Source: Candidatus Zhuqueibacterota bacterium
GTDB lineage: Bacteria > Zhuqueibacterota > Zhuqueibacteria > Oceanimicrobiales > Oceanimicrobiaceae
Assembly (NCBI GenBank): GCA_029262055.1
Contig: JAJDAD010000025.1
Location: 1 to 64,000, forward strand
Direction: 5' to 3'
Length of the DNA: 64,000 bases
The notes below the pieces were generated by a model. It was not told the DNA's origin. It was given only the letters and a program-made list of their open reading frames with translations, and searched no databases. A program made the translations under genes and the position numbers. Shown here piece by piece: positions 44,726 to 54,533 of the stretch. Every line of letters starts with the position of its first letter. Position 1 is the first letter of the stretch.

Positions 44726-46288
44726 ATGAATATTAACTCGACGGAAATTGTCGTCTATTTGATTTCCGCGATTGGCTTCGTAGCACTTGGTTGGCTGCTC
44801 GCCAATTTGTTCTCGAAATCTAGCATCAAATCCGCAAAATCGACAGTAGAACAAATCCTTGCTGACGCGCGGCGTAAAGGCGAACGCGAAAAGCAGAGAG
44901 TTGTTTTGCGAGCCAAAGAAGAGTGGTTCCGGATTCGGGACGACCAGGAAAAAAGGCTGAAGAACAGGCAGCGCGACATCGACCAGAAACAGCGCGAAGC
45001 AGCGGAACAGGGCAAGAAGGTGGTGCGGCGGTCAAATGAGTTAGGTCAATTGGATCAGCAGCTCAAGAACAAAGCGCGTGAAGTCAATGACAAGAAAGAG
45101 GCTCTTCGAACCAAGGAAGTTGAACTCGCGCGTATCTTACGGGAACAGAATCTGGCGCTCTCCCGGATTTCAAACCTGAGTCTTGAGGAAGCTACCGAGC
45201 AGCTCTTGCATAACCTGCGCCATCAGTATAAGACCGAGGCCGCCAATCTCTACAAAGAGATGGTGAGCAAGGCCAAAGACAACGCTTCGCGCGAGGCGAA
45301 GAAAATCATCACCATGGCGATCCAAAAAAATGCAGCCGACCACTGCGTCGAAACCACGGTTTCTGTGGTGCAACTGCCCTCCGAAGACATAAAAGGTCGC
45401 ATCATTGGCCGCGACGGGCGCAACATAAAAGCATTTGAACAGGCTACAGGAGTAAAAGTTATTGTAGACGACACGCCGGAGGCTGTCGTCCTTTCCGGCT
45501 TTGATCCGGTCCGGCGCGAAGTAGCCCGCCTTGCTCTGCAGAAGATTATGGCAAACAACCGTGTGCATCCGCAAAAAATTGAAGAGCTGGTCCGCGCCGC
45601 GGAGAAGGAAGTAGACAAGAAAATCTGGCGTGCCGGCAACGAGACCGTAGCGCGAGTCGGCGTTGGCAAAGTCCAGCCGGAACTCATGCGAATTCTGGGC
45701 CGTTTGCGCTTCAGGAGCAGCTATGGCCAAAACGTTCTGCAGCACTCGGAGGAAGTCGCCACGCTCACCGGCGCCATGGCTGCAGAGCTCAAACTGGATG
45801 TTAAACTGGCGAAACGGGCCGGCCTTCTGCACGACATCGGCAAGGCGATGAGCCAGGAACAGGAGGGAACGCACGTAGAAATCGGTCTGGAAATCGCCCG
45901 CAGATTTAAGGAAGGCCCGGTTGTGTTGAACGCTATCGGCTCTCATCATGAGGACGAACCCAAAACCACCCTGATTTCGGAGCTGGTGGCCTGCGCCGAC
46001 TCCATCTCAGGCGCAAGACCAGGAGCCAGGCGAGACACACTGGAAGGATATATCCGCAGAATCGACAACCTTGAAAAGGTAGCCGATTCCTTTGATCTGG
46101 TCTCAAAAGCATACGCTATTTCTGCTGGCCGGGAAGTGCGGGTCATGGTGCAACCTGAAAAGGTCAGCGATGCACAGGCGGATCTTTTGGCCAATGAAAT
46201 CGCCCAGAAGATCGAATCCGACTTGGAATATCCGGGGCAAATAAAAGTGACGGTTATCAGGGAAACCAAGGCTGTTAGTTATGCATGA
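44726..46288 (+). CDS. rny: Ribonuclease Y (520 aa)
   Basis: A membrane-anchored endoribonuclease that starts mRNA decay. Order: an N-terminal transmembrane helix (VVYLISAIGFVALGWLLANLF), a long charged coiled coil (about residues 35-180), a KH domain (GRIIGRDGRNIKAFEQATGVK), and an HD domain with HSEEVATL and LLHDIGKAM. Length and order match the family. Its stop overlaps the dxs start by 8 bp. RNase Y rather than RNase E as the main decay enzyme is a taxonomic hint. Confidence 0.95.
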   Translation: MNINSTEIVVYLISAIGFVALGWLLANLFSKSSIKSAKSTVEQILADARRKGEREKQRVVLRAKEEWFRIRDDQEKRLKNRQRDIDQKQREAAEQGKKVVRRSNELGQLDQQLKNKAREVNDKKEALRTKEVELARILREQNLALSRISNLSLEEATEQLLHNLRHQYKTEAANLYKEMVSKAKDNASREAKKIITMAIQKNAADHCVETTVSVVQLPSEDIKGRIIGRDGRNIKAFEQATGVKVIVDDTPEAVVLSGFDPVRREVARLALQKIMANNRVHPQKIEELVRAAEKEVDKKIWRAGNETVARVGVGKVQPELMRILGRLRFRSSYGQNVLQHSEEVATLTGAMAAELKLDVKLAKRAGLLHDIGKAMSQEQEGTHVEIGLEIARRFKEGPVVLNAIGSHHEDEPKTTLISELVACADSISGARPGARRDTLEGYIRRIDNLEKVADSFDLVSKAYAISAGREVRVMVQPEKVSDAQADLLANEIAQKIESDLEYPGQIKVTVIRETKAVSYA

Positions 46289-48266
46289 AGAAAGTATAGA
46301 TGCTCAGCACCAGGAGGTCGAGTCTGCTGAATCGACCCTGCTCGCCAAAATCAATTGTCCGGATGATCTGAAAGGACTGTCAGTTCAAGAACTTGCGCAA
46401 CTGTGTACCGAAATCCGGGCGTACTTTGTCGACGTAGTCACAAGCATTGGTGGCCACTTTGCCTCCAGTTTGGGCGTGGTTGAACTGACAACCGCGCTGC
46501 ACTATGTCTTTGATACGCCGAAGGACAAGTTGATCTGGGACGTTGGCCACCAAGGGTACGTCCACAAAATATTGACCGGCCGCAAGGAAGAGCTGACCAC
46601 AATCCGCCAGTACAAAGGCCTGTCAGGTTTCTTGAAGCGCAGCGAGAGTACGTACGACACTTTCGGGGCGGGACATGCCAGCACCTCGGTTTCTGCGGCT
46701 TTGGGATTTGCGGTTGCGCGTGATCTGCAGCAGGACGAGCACGATGTCGTGGCCATCATTGGTGACGGGGCGCTTACCGGCGGCCTGGCTTACGAGGCGT
46801 TGAATAACGCCGGCAGCCTGAACAAGAATCTGATCGTCGTCCTCAATGACAACCAAATGTCCATCTCGCCGAATGTCGGTGCCATTTCCCGCTATCTCAC
46901 TGAAATCACCACAGATCCTCGTTACAACCGCGCGAAAGACGAGATTTGGAAGCTGACGGAAAAAATGCCGTTCGGCAAACGCAAATTCAGAAAAGTCGTG
47001 CGTAGAATCGAGGAGAGCCTGAAGAGCTTGATGGTGCCGGGAATGTTTTTTGAGGAACTGGGGTTTCGATATTTTGGACCCATTAACGGACATGATCTAA
47101 ACGAGCTTGTCCCGACCCTGCAACGTTTGCGCACCCTCAGCGGTCCGAAAGTCCTGCACGTTCTTACGGTCAAAGGGAAAGGTGTTGACTACGCAGAGGA
47201 AGATTGCGTGAAATTCCATGCTGTCTCGCCGCAGGCCAAACAGTCCGCTGGCGACAAAAAAGCGGTCAAAAAACCGCCGTCGTACAATAAGGTATTCACT
47301 GACGCGCTGGTAGAGCAGAGCCGGAGGGACCACAAAATCGTGGCAATCACGGCAGCAATGGCTGAGGGCACTGGACTAGTGGAGTTTCAGAAAAACTTTC
47401 CCAAACGGTTCTTCGACGTCGGTATCGCCGAAGGGCACGCCGTGACCTTCGCTGCCGGTCTCGCTGCAGAAGGTGTTCGTCCCTGCGTTGGGATCTACTC
47501 AACATTCTTGCAGCGCGCGTTTGATCACGTCATCCACGACGTAGCATTGCAGCACCTGCCGGTTGTCTTCACGCTTGACCGCGCCGGATTGTGCGGAGCG
47601 GACGGTCCGACGCACCACGGCACCTTCGACCTTTCTTACATGTCAACAATTCCAGGAATGATCGTCACGGCCCCCAGGGACGGAGACGAGCTGCGGGATT
47701 TGCTGTACACTGCCTTCAGACAGGAGAAGCACGCGTTTTCGATCCGGTATCCAAAAGACAGTTGTATTTGCCTGACGGAAGACTATGAACCCAGGGAACT
47801 CAGAATCGGGTCTTGGGAATACCTGCGCACTGGAGCAAATGTGGCACTGCTCAGCGTCGGCACTATGGTGGACAGCGCCATGAAGTCTGCCGGAATGCTC
47901 GCGCAACGTGGCTATAACGTGACGGTCGTGAACTGCAGGTTTGTTAAGCCCCTGGACGAGAGAGTCTTGCGGGAGGTCGCAGCCCGTCACGAACATCTTG
48001 TGACCATTGAGGAAAACGTTTTGAGCGGTGGATTCGGCAGTCAGGTGGCGCAGTACTTGCACAAAGAAAAAGTAGAATTTGGGACACTCACGCCGATAGG
48101 AATCCCGGACGGGTTCATCGAGCACGGCTCCAGGTCAATTCTGTTAGACAATGTAGGACTGTCTCCGGAAAAGATTCATGATACGGTGTTGAGCATTCTC
48201 GAAAATGATAACGTTTCTGAAAGCGTTATCGAAAATAAGAAGACAATTGTGTCGCAAGCGCCTTAA
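46281..48266 (+). CDS. dxs: 1-deoxy-D-xylulose-5-phosphate synthase (661 aa)
   Basis: Condenses pyruvate and glyceraldehyde-3-phosphate in the MEP isoprenoid pathway, using thiamine diphosphate. Visible: WDVGHQGYVHKIL with the catalytic His, GDGALTGGLAYEALNNAG for ThDP/Mg, FFEELGFRYFGPINGHD, and the transketolase-like middle GIAEGHAVTFAAGLA and DRAGLCGADGPTHHGTFDLSY. An N-terminal extension of about 25 residues and a 20-residue acidic tail are present. ATG 46281 overlaps the rny stop. Confidence 0.95.
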   Translation: MHEESIDAQHQEVESAESTLLAKINCPDDLKGLSVQELAQLCTEIRAYFVDVVTSIGGHFASSLGVVELTTALHYVFDTPKDKLIWDVGHQGYVHKILTGRKEELTTIRQYKGLSGFLKRSESTYDTFGAGHASTSVSAALGFAVARDLQQDEHDVVAIIGDGALTGGLAYEALNNAGSLNKNLIVVLNDNQMSISPNVGAISRYLTEITTDPRYNRAKDEIWKLTEKMPFGKRKFRKVVRRIEESLKSLMVPGMFFEELGFRYFGPINGHDLNELVPTLQRLRTLSGPKVLHVLTVKGKGVDYAEEDCVKFHAVSPQAKQSAGDKKAVKKPPSYNKVFTDALVEQSRRDHKIVAITAAMAEGTGLVEFQKNFPKRFFDVGIAEGHAVTFAAGLAAEGVRPCVGIYSTFLQRAFDHVIHDVALQHLPVVFTLDRAGLCGADGPTHHGTFDLSYMSTIPGMIVTAPRDGDELRDLLYTAFRQEKHAFSIRYPKDSCICLTEDYEPRELRIGSWEYLRTGANVALLSVGTMVDSAMKSAGMLAQRGYNVTVVNCRFVKPLDERVLREVAARHEHLVTIEENVLSGGFGSQVAQYLHKEKVEFGTLTPIGIPDGFIEHGSRSILLDNVGLSPEKIHDTVLSILENDNVSESVIENKKTIVSQAP

Positions 48267-48292
48267 GGTGCATCGTATTTGGGAGAAGATAT

Positions 48293-48742
48293 ATGAGTAG
48301 TAAAAAAACTAAAGTCGCAATTTCATTCGGGATCGTTGCCGTGCTGCTTGCGTGGCTGGTGGTTTCCGGATTTAATGAAAATATGCAGTACTTCGTGACC
48401 GTCACGGATTTTCACAAAATGCCCGCAAGTGAGCAAGAACAGAGTCTGCGAGTCAAGGGCAACCTGGTGCCTGCTTCGGTAGAAGAAACAGGCAATAATC
48501 TGGAGATGTTCTTTCTGTTGGAGGAGGGTGGTGAGCAGTTGCGGGTTCGATTTGACAAAGAACGCCCGGACACTTTCGTGGACGGTTCCGAAGTCGTGGT
48601 GGAGGGGAAATTGACCGACAAAGGTTATTTCGCAGCCAACACGCTGATGGCCAAATGTCCGTCAAAATATGAATCCAGCGATGACTATGACGTCAATGCT
48701 TACGACCCGACCACGCACGAAATCCGTGGCGGCACAAACTAG
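48293..48742 (+). CDS. ccmE: Cytochrome c maturation heme chaperone, Cys-variant CcmE (149 aa)
   Basis: A single N-terminal span (about residues 8-26) is followed by an OB fold, LRVKGNLVPASVEE and VVVEGKLTDKGYFAANTLMAKCPSKYE. The usual heme-binding His (H-x3-Y) is Cys here: CPSKY (C122, Y126). Cys-type CcmE is known from a natural Ccm system in Desulfovibrio and from archaea that lack some other Ccm parts. The gene precedes ccmF by 14 bp. No ccmA, B, C, D, G or H is in view. Confidence 0.93.
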   Translation: MSSKKTKVAISFGIVAVLLAWLVVSGFNENMQYFVTVTDFHKMPASEQEQSLRVKGNLVPASVEETGNNLEMFFLLEEGGEQLRVRFDKERPDTFVDGSEVVVEGKLTDKGYFAANTLMAKCPSKYESSDDYDVNAYDPTTHEIRGGTN

Positions 48743-48756
48743 ATTGGAGATCACTC

Positions 48757-50811
48757 ATGGCTGACATTGGTCACCTGATTCTAATACTCGCCCTGGTTAG
48801 CTCGGGCTACTCTGTGCTAATCTCGCTCTTGGGCGCCAGATTGCAACGCGAAAGTTACTTGCAGTCCGGCCAGCATGCCCTATATGCCACCGCTGTCCTA
48901 GTGACTTTGTCCTCGCTTTTACTCTGGCAACAGATCCTCGGAAATGACTTTCACAATGAGTACGTGGCCAGCTATTCAAACCGTGCGATGCCCGCGTTCT
49001 ATGTTTTTGCATCTTTTTGGGGGGGACAAAAAGGCTCTCTTTTGTTCTGGGGTTGGTTGTTGACGATTTTTGCTGCTTTAGCCGTTTATCTCAATCGTGA
49101 AAAGAGTCGTGAGCTTATGCCTTATGTAACGGCAGTACTAATGGCCGGCTCGGCGTTTTTCCTATTGCTGGTGATTTTCGTTGCGCCGCCTTTTGAGAAG
49201 CTCTGGCAAATGGCTGACGGGCATGTAATCAGGGCCCTTGCGCAACCCATCAACTCAATTCCTTTTGCCCCGCCGGACGGCAAAGGTCTGAATCCTCTTC
49301 TGCAGCACCCGGCCATGGTCATCCATCCGCCGATTCTTTACCTTGGGTTTGTCGGTTTCAGCGTTCCTTTTGCCTTTGCCATAGCTGCGCTGATAACGCG
49401 CCAACTTGGCAGTCAATGGCTGAACCTTATCCGTCGATGGGCGTTGGTGCCGTGGTTCTTTCTCGGCATGGGCATGTTGCTCGGCGGTAAATGGGCTTAT
49501 ATGGAACTTGGATGGGGTGGCTATTGGGCCTGGGACCCAGTGGAAAATGCAGCCTTGATGCCTTGGTTTGTGGGGACGGCCTTCATCCATTCGATTATGA
49601 TTCAAGAAAAGAAGAACATGTTGCGCGTGTGGAACATGGTGCTGGTGATGCTCACCTACATTCTGTGCATCTTCGGCACTTTCATCACGCGCAGCGGGGT
49701 TGTGTCATCGGTTCATTCCTTTGCCAAGTCGGAAATCGCACCCTGGTTTGTAGTCTATTTAGTTCTGATAATCGCGGGTTCTGCGATCTTGCTGTTCAAA
49801 CGGCTTCCCGATCTCAAGACCGACAATCACTTCGACTCCGTCGTATCGCGCGAGTCAGCCTTTTTGCTCAACAATCTGGCATTTCTCGGTGCCTTGTTCG
49901 CTGTCTTTTGGGGAACCATTTTTCCCATGGTAACCGAAATGGTGCGCGGGGTAAAAGTGACAGTTGCTGAGCCGTTCTTCAACACGGTGACGATTCCCAT
50001 CGGTCTTTTCCTTCTATTCTTAACGGGAGTGGGGCCGTTGGTTGCCTGGCGCAAGACTTCCAATCGCCTTCTCAAGAAGATCTTTCTTAAACCGATTCTC
50101 GCCTCGTTCGTGGGATTGGCCATCTTAATGCTGTTTGGGATTCGTCATTTCTACGCGCTCGTCTCATTTACTTTGTCCATCTTCGTGACCGCTACCATTG
50201 TTCAGGAGTTCCATCGCGGAGCGCGGGCACGTATGCGCACCAACGCCGAAAACTATGCCCTGGCCCTGTACAACCTTCTATTGAAAAACAAGAGACGGTA
50301 TGGCGGCTACATCGTGCATTTTGGGATTGTCGTGATGTTTGTGGGTTTTACGGGTAAAGCGTTTGATGCTGAAAAGGAAGCCCATCTCAAGATTGGGGAG
50401 TCGACAGAGTTGCGGGGCTACAGGATGGAGTACCTGGATTTTAACGTGCACGAAGATGACAACAAAGTCGTGTGGCAGGCAACCATGGATGTCTACAAGG
50501 ATGGAGAAAAAGTGAAGACCATCTATCCCAATCGTCACTACTACAAAGTACCCGAACAACCTACAACTGAAGTCGTGCTCCGGTCCACACTGCAGGAGGA
50601 CCTTTACGTCGTTCTTGCACAACCAAACGAAGACAAGAGCGCGGTCTTCAAGATCTACATCAATCCACTGGTCAACCTGGTTTGGCTTTCAGGGTTGGTT
50701 GTGACACTTGGGACATTTGTAACCTTGCTGCCTGACCCGGAACCGGGTAGTCCCGGCAAGAGCAAAGCCAGGCCCAAACCCCGCTTAAGTGAGGTCGAGG
50801 CAACGGCCTGA
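48757..50811 (+). CDS. ccmF: Cytochrome c heme lyase CcmF (684 aa)
   Basis: The membrane enzyme that joins heme from CcmE to apocytochrome c. It has more than ten spans, the periplasmic WWD loop WGGYWAWDPVENAALMPW near residue 255, LLQHPAMVIHPPILYLG with conserved His, and the FFGVRHFYALVSF-like C-terminal region. The length is normal. Charged C-terminus (KSKARPKPRLSEVE). It probably shares a transcript with ccmE and ends at the hairpin 50830-50862. Confidence 0.95.
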   Translation: MADIGHLILILALVSSGYSVLISLLGARLQRESYLQSGQHALYATAVLVTLSSLLLWQQILGNDFHNEYVASYSNRAMPAFYVFASFWGGQKGSLLFWGWLLTIFAALAVYLNREKSRELMPYVTAVLMAGSAFFLLLVIFVAPPFEKLWQMADGHVIRALAQPINSIPFAPPDGKGLNPLLQHPAMVIHPPILYLGFVGFSVPFAFAIAALITRQLGSQWLNLIRRWALVPWFFLGMGMLLGGKWAYMELGWGGYWAWDPVENAALMPWFVGTAFIHSIMIQEKKNMLRVWNMVLVMLTYILCIFGTFITRSGVVSSVHSFAKSEIAPWFVVYLVLIIAGSAILLFKRLPDLKTDNHFDSVVSRESAFLLNNLAFLGALFAVFWGTIFPMVTEMVRGVKVTVAEPFFNTVTIPIGLFLLFLTGVGPLVAWRKTSNRLLKKIFLKPILASFVGLAILMLFGIRHFYALVSFTLSIFVTATIVQEFHRGARARMRTNAENYALALYNLLLKNKRRYGGYIVHFGIVVMFVGFTGKAFDAEKEAHLKIGESTELRGYRMEYLDFNVHEDDNKVVWQATMDVYKDGEKVKTIYPNRHYYKVPEQPTTEVVLRSTLQEDLYVVLAQPNEDKSAVFKIYINPLVNLVWLSGLVVTLGTFVTLLPDPEPGSPGKSKARPKPRLSEVEATA

Positions 50812-50829
50812 CCGAACATCGAAATCACG

Positions 50830-50862
50830 ATTGCCTCAATGACCGCCGGTCATTGAGGCAAT
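50830..50862 (+). terminator. Perfect 16-bp inverted repeat after ccmF
   Basis: ATTGCCTCAATGACCG (50830-50845) pairs fully with CGGTCATTGAGGCAAT (50847-50862); TATCTTT follows. A strong stem with a moderate T tract, likely a terminator for ccmF. Confidence 0.7.
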
Positions 50863-50904
50863 TATCTTTCCTGAGTTCCCAGCCCAAATAAGTTATTTTA
50901 CCGC

Positions 50905-50933
50905 TTGACAATCAGTAATCCCTTCTGTATATT
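50905..50933 (+). promoter_or_regulatory. Consensus sigma-70 promoter of the suf operon
   Basis: TTGACA (50905-50910) and TATATT (50928-50933) lie 17 bp apart, a near-perfect match, 38 bp before the rrf2-type regulator start. Confidence 0.8.
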
Positions 50934-50938
50934 AAACC

Positions 50939-50953
50939 CGACTAAAACGGTCG
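50939..50953 (+). promoter_or_regulatory. Candidate Rrf2/IscR-type operator
   Basis: CGACTAAAACGGTCG sits immediately after the -10 box. The outer CGAC/GTCG arms and the A-rich centre resemble the core of the type 1 IscR site. Binding here would block transcription, fitting autorepression by the adjacent Rrf2 regulator. The match is partial. Confidence 0.4.
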
Positions 50954-50970
50954 CATATAGAATTTATAAA

Positions 50971-51405
50971 ATGCTTAAGCTCTCAAAAAAATCGGAATAC
51001 GGAATTATTGCACTGAAACACATTTTGAATCAGCCGCAGGATTCCGTCACCAGCGCAAAAGATATTGCCCGCCTTTATCAGATACCGCCGGAAATAATGG
51101 CCAAGATTCTGCAAACGCTGGCCCGGAAAGAGATCGTGCGGTCAAGCCAGGGTGCCCGTGGTGGTTACATACTTGGACGGAACGGCGACGCCATCTCCCT
51201 GTCGGATATTATTGAAGCAATCGAGGGCCCGTTGGGGCTAGTGGATTGTGCCGGCAGTTCGGATAGTTCCTGTGCGCAACTCGATAGTTGCAACATCAGC
51301 GACCCTCTGAAAGTCATTCAAGCACAGTTCAGGGTCTTCTTGTCGAACATTTCGCTCGCGAGTATCAATAATGAAATCGAAATGCAGCAGGTAGCGTGGC
51401 ATTGA
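50971..51405 (+). CDS. Rrf2-family (IscR/SufR-like) iron-sulfur regulator (144 aa)
   Basis: A winged-helix repressor that likely senses cluster supply. The N-terminus MLKLSKKSEYGIIAL and VRSSQGARGGYILGR are typical of Rrf2. Three cysteines, DCAGSSDSSCAQLDSC, spaced C-x7-C-x5-C, correspond to the [2Fe-2S] site of IscR (C-x5-C-x5-C). ATG 50971 was chosen as it begins the family motif; the upstream extension overlaps the promoter. First gene of the suf operon, preceded by a consensus promoter with a possible operator. Confidence 0.9.
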   Translation: MLKLSKKSEYGIIALKHILNQPQDSVTSAKDIARLYQIPPEIMAKILQTLARKEIVRSSQGARGGYILGRNGDAISLSDIIEAIEGPLGLVDCAGSSDSSCAQLDSCNISDPLKVIQAQFRVFLSNISLASINNEIEMQQVAWH

Positions 51406-51431
51406 CCCGAGTTGATTTTGGAGAAAGACAG

Positions 51432-51758
51432 ATGATAACAGTTACATCAAAAGCGATTTCAGAAGTTAAGCGCCTGATGGCCCAGGAGAATGATGCGGAA
51501 AACGCCGGACTCCGCGTCGGAATCAAGGGTGGTGGTTGCTCCGGGCTTACCTATGTGCTAAACTTTGAAAAGACGCCACGAGAGGACGACAAGATACTTG
51601 AGTTTGGTGACGTCCGGCTTTTCATGGACCCGAAGAGTGCGATTTACCTGAAAGGAACGGAGCTGGATTTCTCCGATGGCCTGAATGGCACCGGCTTCGC
51701 GTTCAATAATCCTAATGCGCAAAGAACATGTGGCTGCGGCAGCAGCTTCGGTGTTTAG
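51432..51758 (+). CDS. HesB/IscA/SufA-family iron-sulfur carrier (108 aa)
   Basis: An A-type carrier that receives clusters from the SufBCD scaffold. The three cysteines are present in GGGCSGLTY and RTCGCGSSF, the standard C-x(n)-C-G-C arrangement. ATG 51432 has GGAG upstream and begins the family fold (ITVTSKAISEVKRLM). Length is normal. Second gene of the suf operon. Confidence 0.93.
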   Translation: MITVTSKAISEVKRLMAQENDAENAGLRVGIKGGGCSGLTYVLNFEKTPREDDKILEFGDVRLFMDPKSAIYLKGTELDFSDGLNGTGFAFNNPNAQRTCGCGSSFGV

Positions 51759-51806
51759 ATTTCTGTCGGAAACATGCCAAAGATGATATCTCGCGGAGAC
51801 TGATGA

Positions 51807-52253
51807 ATGGAGCTCAATAAATACCGAAAGAGCAAACAGCGCCAAAAGATTCTGGGACTGCTCAAGTCTACAACAAAACATCCCACCGCATCGTGGATTT
51901 ATGAAAAACTGAAACCTGAATTCCCGTCGTTAAGCCTGGGAAATGTCTATCGCAACCTTAAAATTCTGGTTGAGCTGGGATGCGTGCAGGAGTTGAAATT
52001 CGGCAGTACATTCGATAGATACGACGGTAATGTCAATCCGCATTACCATCTGATCTGCGAAAACTGCGGGCAAATTAAAGACATCGAAATGCGGCAAGAG
52101 ACCGCACTGGATAGAAAAGTAGAAGAACTGACAGACTTTCGGGTGAGAAACCATCGACTGGAGTTTTTTGGTCTTTGCGAAGCCTGTGTGCCAAGCAATG
52201 GCAATGGTAAGGCCTGGCACGAGCCGGTTTTTTCTGCAGAGGAGTATGAATGA
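51807..52253 (+). CDS. Fur-family regulator, PerR-like (148 aa)
   Basis: A second Fur-family protein in the window. The DNA-binding part has [19 protein letters not shown]. The metal part has [14 protein letters not shown] and [17 protein letters not shown], with two CxxC zinc pairs and the His cluster of the regulatory site. N-x-Y-R-N-L-x-x-L resembles PerR/Fur DNA-recognition helices. Its stop overlaps the sufB start (ATGA). A metal- or peroxide-sensing regulator inside the suf operon alongside Rrf2 suggests double control. Confidence 0.9.
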   Translation: MELNKYRKSKQRQKILGLLKSTTKHPTASWIYEKLKPEFPSLSLGNVYRNLKILVELGCVQELKFGSTFDRYDGNVNPHYHLICENCGQIKDIEMRQETALDRKVEELTDFRVRNHRLEFFGLCEACVPSNGNGKAWHEPVFSAEEYE

Positions 52254-53692
52254 GCGACGAACAAGAAACAATAGAACAATTTACAAAGAGCGAGTACAAG
52301 TGGGGTTTCACAACTGACCTCGATACGGACTTTGCTCCGAAGGGTTTGGATGAAGACACGGTTCGGTTCATTTCTGCGAAAAAGAATGAACCGGAGTTTC
52401 TGCTCGAATGGCGGTTGAAAGCGTTTCGTCATTGGCTCACTCTGAAAGAGCCGACCTGGCCGAACGTGAAGTACGCAGCCATCGATTATCAGGACGCGTA
52501 CTACTATGCCGCGCCCAAAGAGAAAAAAGAACTGCTGAGCATGGATGAGGTCGATCCCGACATCCGGGCGACTTTTGACAAGCTCGGTATTTCACTTGAA
52601 GAGCAAAAACGCCTTTCCGGTGTGGCTGTCGATGCGGTGATGGACAGTGTCTCGGTTGCCACGACCTTCAAGGACGAGCTGAGCAAGCAGGGCATTATTT
52701 TTTGTTCGTTTTCCGAAGCGGTGCAGGAGCACCCTGCGCTTATCAAGAAGTACCTCGGGTCTGTTGTGCCATACACCGACAACTTTTTTGCCACGCTTAA
52801 TTCGGCGGTCTTCAGCGATGGCTCATTCTGCTATGTGCCGAAAGGTGTTCGTTGCCCGATGGAGCTTTCTACTTACTTCCGAATCAACGCTGCAAATACG
52901 GGTCAATTTGAGCGGACGCTCATCGTTGCTGACGAAGGAGCGACCGTCAGTTACCTTGAGGGCTGCACGGCGCCAATGCGCGACGAGAATCAACTGCACG
53001 CTGCCGTCGTTGAAATTGTCTCGCACAAGGGAGCCGATGTAAAATACTCTACGGTTCAGAACTGGTATCCGGGCGATGAAAACGGCAAGGGTGGCATTTT
53101 CAATTTTGTCACCAAGCGTGGCATCTGTCATGAAAAGGCCAAGATTTCGTGGACCCAGGTTGAAACCGGTTCCGCCATCACCTGGAAGTATCCAAGCGTC
53201 ATCTTGCGCGGCGACGATTCTGTCGGGGAGTTTTATTCGGTAGCCCTGACCAATAATCATCAGCAGGCTGATACCGGCACAAAAATGATCCACTTGGGAA
53301 AGAACACCAGGAGCACAATCATATCAAAAGGCATTTCCGCCGGCAAGAGCAACAACTCTTATCGTGGCCTGGTGCGCGTGGCCTCAAAGGCAGATAGCGC
53401 GCGCAACTTTTCACAATGTGATTCGCTTCTTATCGGCGACCGTTGCGGGGCGCACACATTTCCATATCTGGAAGTGAGCAACAAATCCGCCCGGATTGAG
53501 CATGAGGCGACCACCACCAAGATCGGGGAAGACCAGATTTTTTACTGTAATCAGCGTGGCATTGATACTGAAAATGCCATCGGCTTGATCGTCAATGGTT
53601 ATTGCAAGGAAGTGTTCAGAGAGCTGCCCATGGAATTTGCCGTGGAAGCGCAGAAGCTTTTGGCAATCAGTTTGGAAGGAAGCGTGGGTTAA
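52250..53692 (+). CDS. sufB: Fe-S cluster assembly scaffold protein SufB (480 aa)
   Basis: Core scaffold on which the cluster is built, with SufC and SufD. Seen: [18 protein letters not shown] near the N-terminus, [30 protein letters not shown], and the C-terminal beta-helix with [62 protein letters not shown], including the conserved Cys and Glu. Length is standard. Starts within the Fur gene stop. Confidence 0.97.
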   Translation: MSDEQETIEQFTKSEYKWGFTTDLDTDFAPKGLDEDTVRFISAKKNEPEFLLEWRLKAFRHWLTLKEPTWPNVKYAAIDYQDAYYYAAPKEKKELLSMDEVDPDIRATFDKLGISLEEQKRLSGVAVDAVMDSVSVATTFKDELSKQGIIFCSFSEAVQEHPALIKKYLGSVVPYTDNFFATLNSAVFSDGSFCYVPKGVRCPMELSTYFRINAANTGQFERTLIVADEGATVSYLEGCTAPMRDENQLHAAVVEIVSHKGADVKYSTVQNWYPGDENGKGGIFNFVTKRGICHEKAKISWTQVETGSAITWKYPSVILRGDDSVGEFYSVALTNNHQQADTGTKMIHLGKNTRSTIISKGISAGKSNNSYRGLVRVASKADSARNFSQCDSLLIGDRCGAHTFPYLEVSNKSARIEHEATTTKIGEDQIFYCNQRGIDTENAIGLIVNGYCKEVFRELPMEFAVEAQKLLAISLEGSVG

Positions 53693-53730
53693 TTACCAGC
53701 CAACCAGCACAGAAGGAGAATAAACGTTAG

Positions 53731-54495
53731 ATGCTTAAAATAAAGAACCTTGAAGCAGCCGTAGAAGGCAACCAGATCCTGAAGGGCCTCAACTTAAACG
53801 TAAATGCAGGAGAAGTGCATGCCGTGATGGGACCCAACGGCGGTGGTAAGAGCACGCTGGCAAACGTCCTGGCAGGCCGGGAAGAGTACGAGATATTATC
53901 AGGAAGCGTCGAGTACGACGGTCAGGACCTTCTCGACATGGCGCCGGAAGACCGTGCACGGGCCGGAGTTTTTCTGGCCTTTCAGTATCCCGTTGAGATC
54001 CCGGGCGTGGGCATGTCCAATTTTCTTAAGACAGCCTTGAACGACATGCGCGAAGCACGTGGCGAGTCTGCTCTGGACGCTATGGATTTTTTCGCACTTA
54101 TCCGAGAGAAGCTCGAACTCGTCAATATGGACGAAAAATTTCTGAGCCGGGCCGTCAATGAAGGTTTCTCCGGTGGCGAGAAAAAACGTAACGAAGTGTT
54201 CCAGATGGCTGTATTAGAGCCTAAGCTTGCCATTTTAGACGAGACCGATTCCGGCCTTGATATTGATGCTTTAAAGACAGTTGCCAACGGTGTAAACGCG
54301 CAACGAAGCAAGGACAACGCCATTATCGTTGTCACGCACTATCAGCGTCTGCTCGATTACATTGTTCCTGATTTTGTACACGTCTTGTCCGATGGCCGGA
54401 TTGTTAAGTCAGGCGACAAGAACCTTGCTCTGCAACTCGAGGAACAAGGATATGACTGGTTGAAAAACGAGTCCGGTGCTGCGGTAGCGGCCTAA
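53731..54495 (+). CDS. sufC: SufC ATPase (254 aa)
   Basis: The ABC-type ATPase of the SufBCD complex. Walker A GPNGGGKSTLA, signature FSGGEKKRNEV and Walker B LAILDETDSGLDIDAL are present, followed by THYQRLLDYI with the switch His. AAGGAG lies before the start. It drives the conformational change of SufB-SufD during cluster assembly. Confidence 0.97.
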   Translation: MLKIKNLEAAVEGNQILKGLNLNVNAGEVHAVMGPNGGGKSTLANVLAGREEYEILSGSVEYDGQDLLDMAPEDRARAGVFLAFQYPVEIPGVGMSNFLKTALNDMREARGESALDAMDFFALIREKLELVNMDEKFLSRAVNEGFSGGEKKRNEVFQMAVLEPKLAILDETDSGLDIDALKTVANGVNAQRSKDNAIIVVTHYQRLLDYIVPDFVHVLSDGRIVKSGDKNLALQLEEQGYDWLKNESGAAVAA

Positions 54496-54533
54496 AGCTA
54501 CCTCAAACTTAACCAAAAGGATGTACTTGATAG

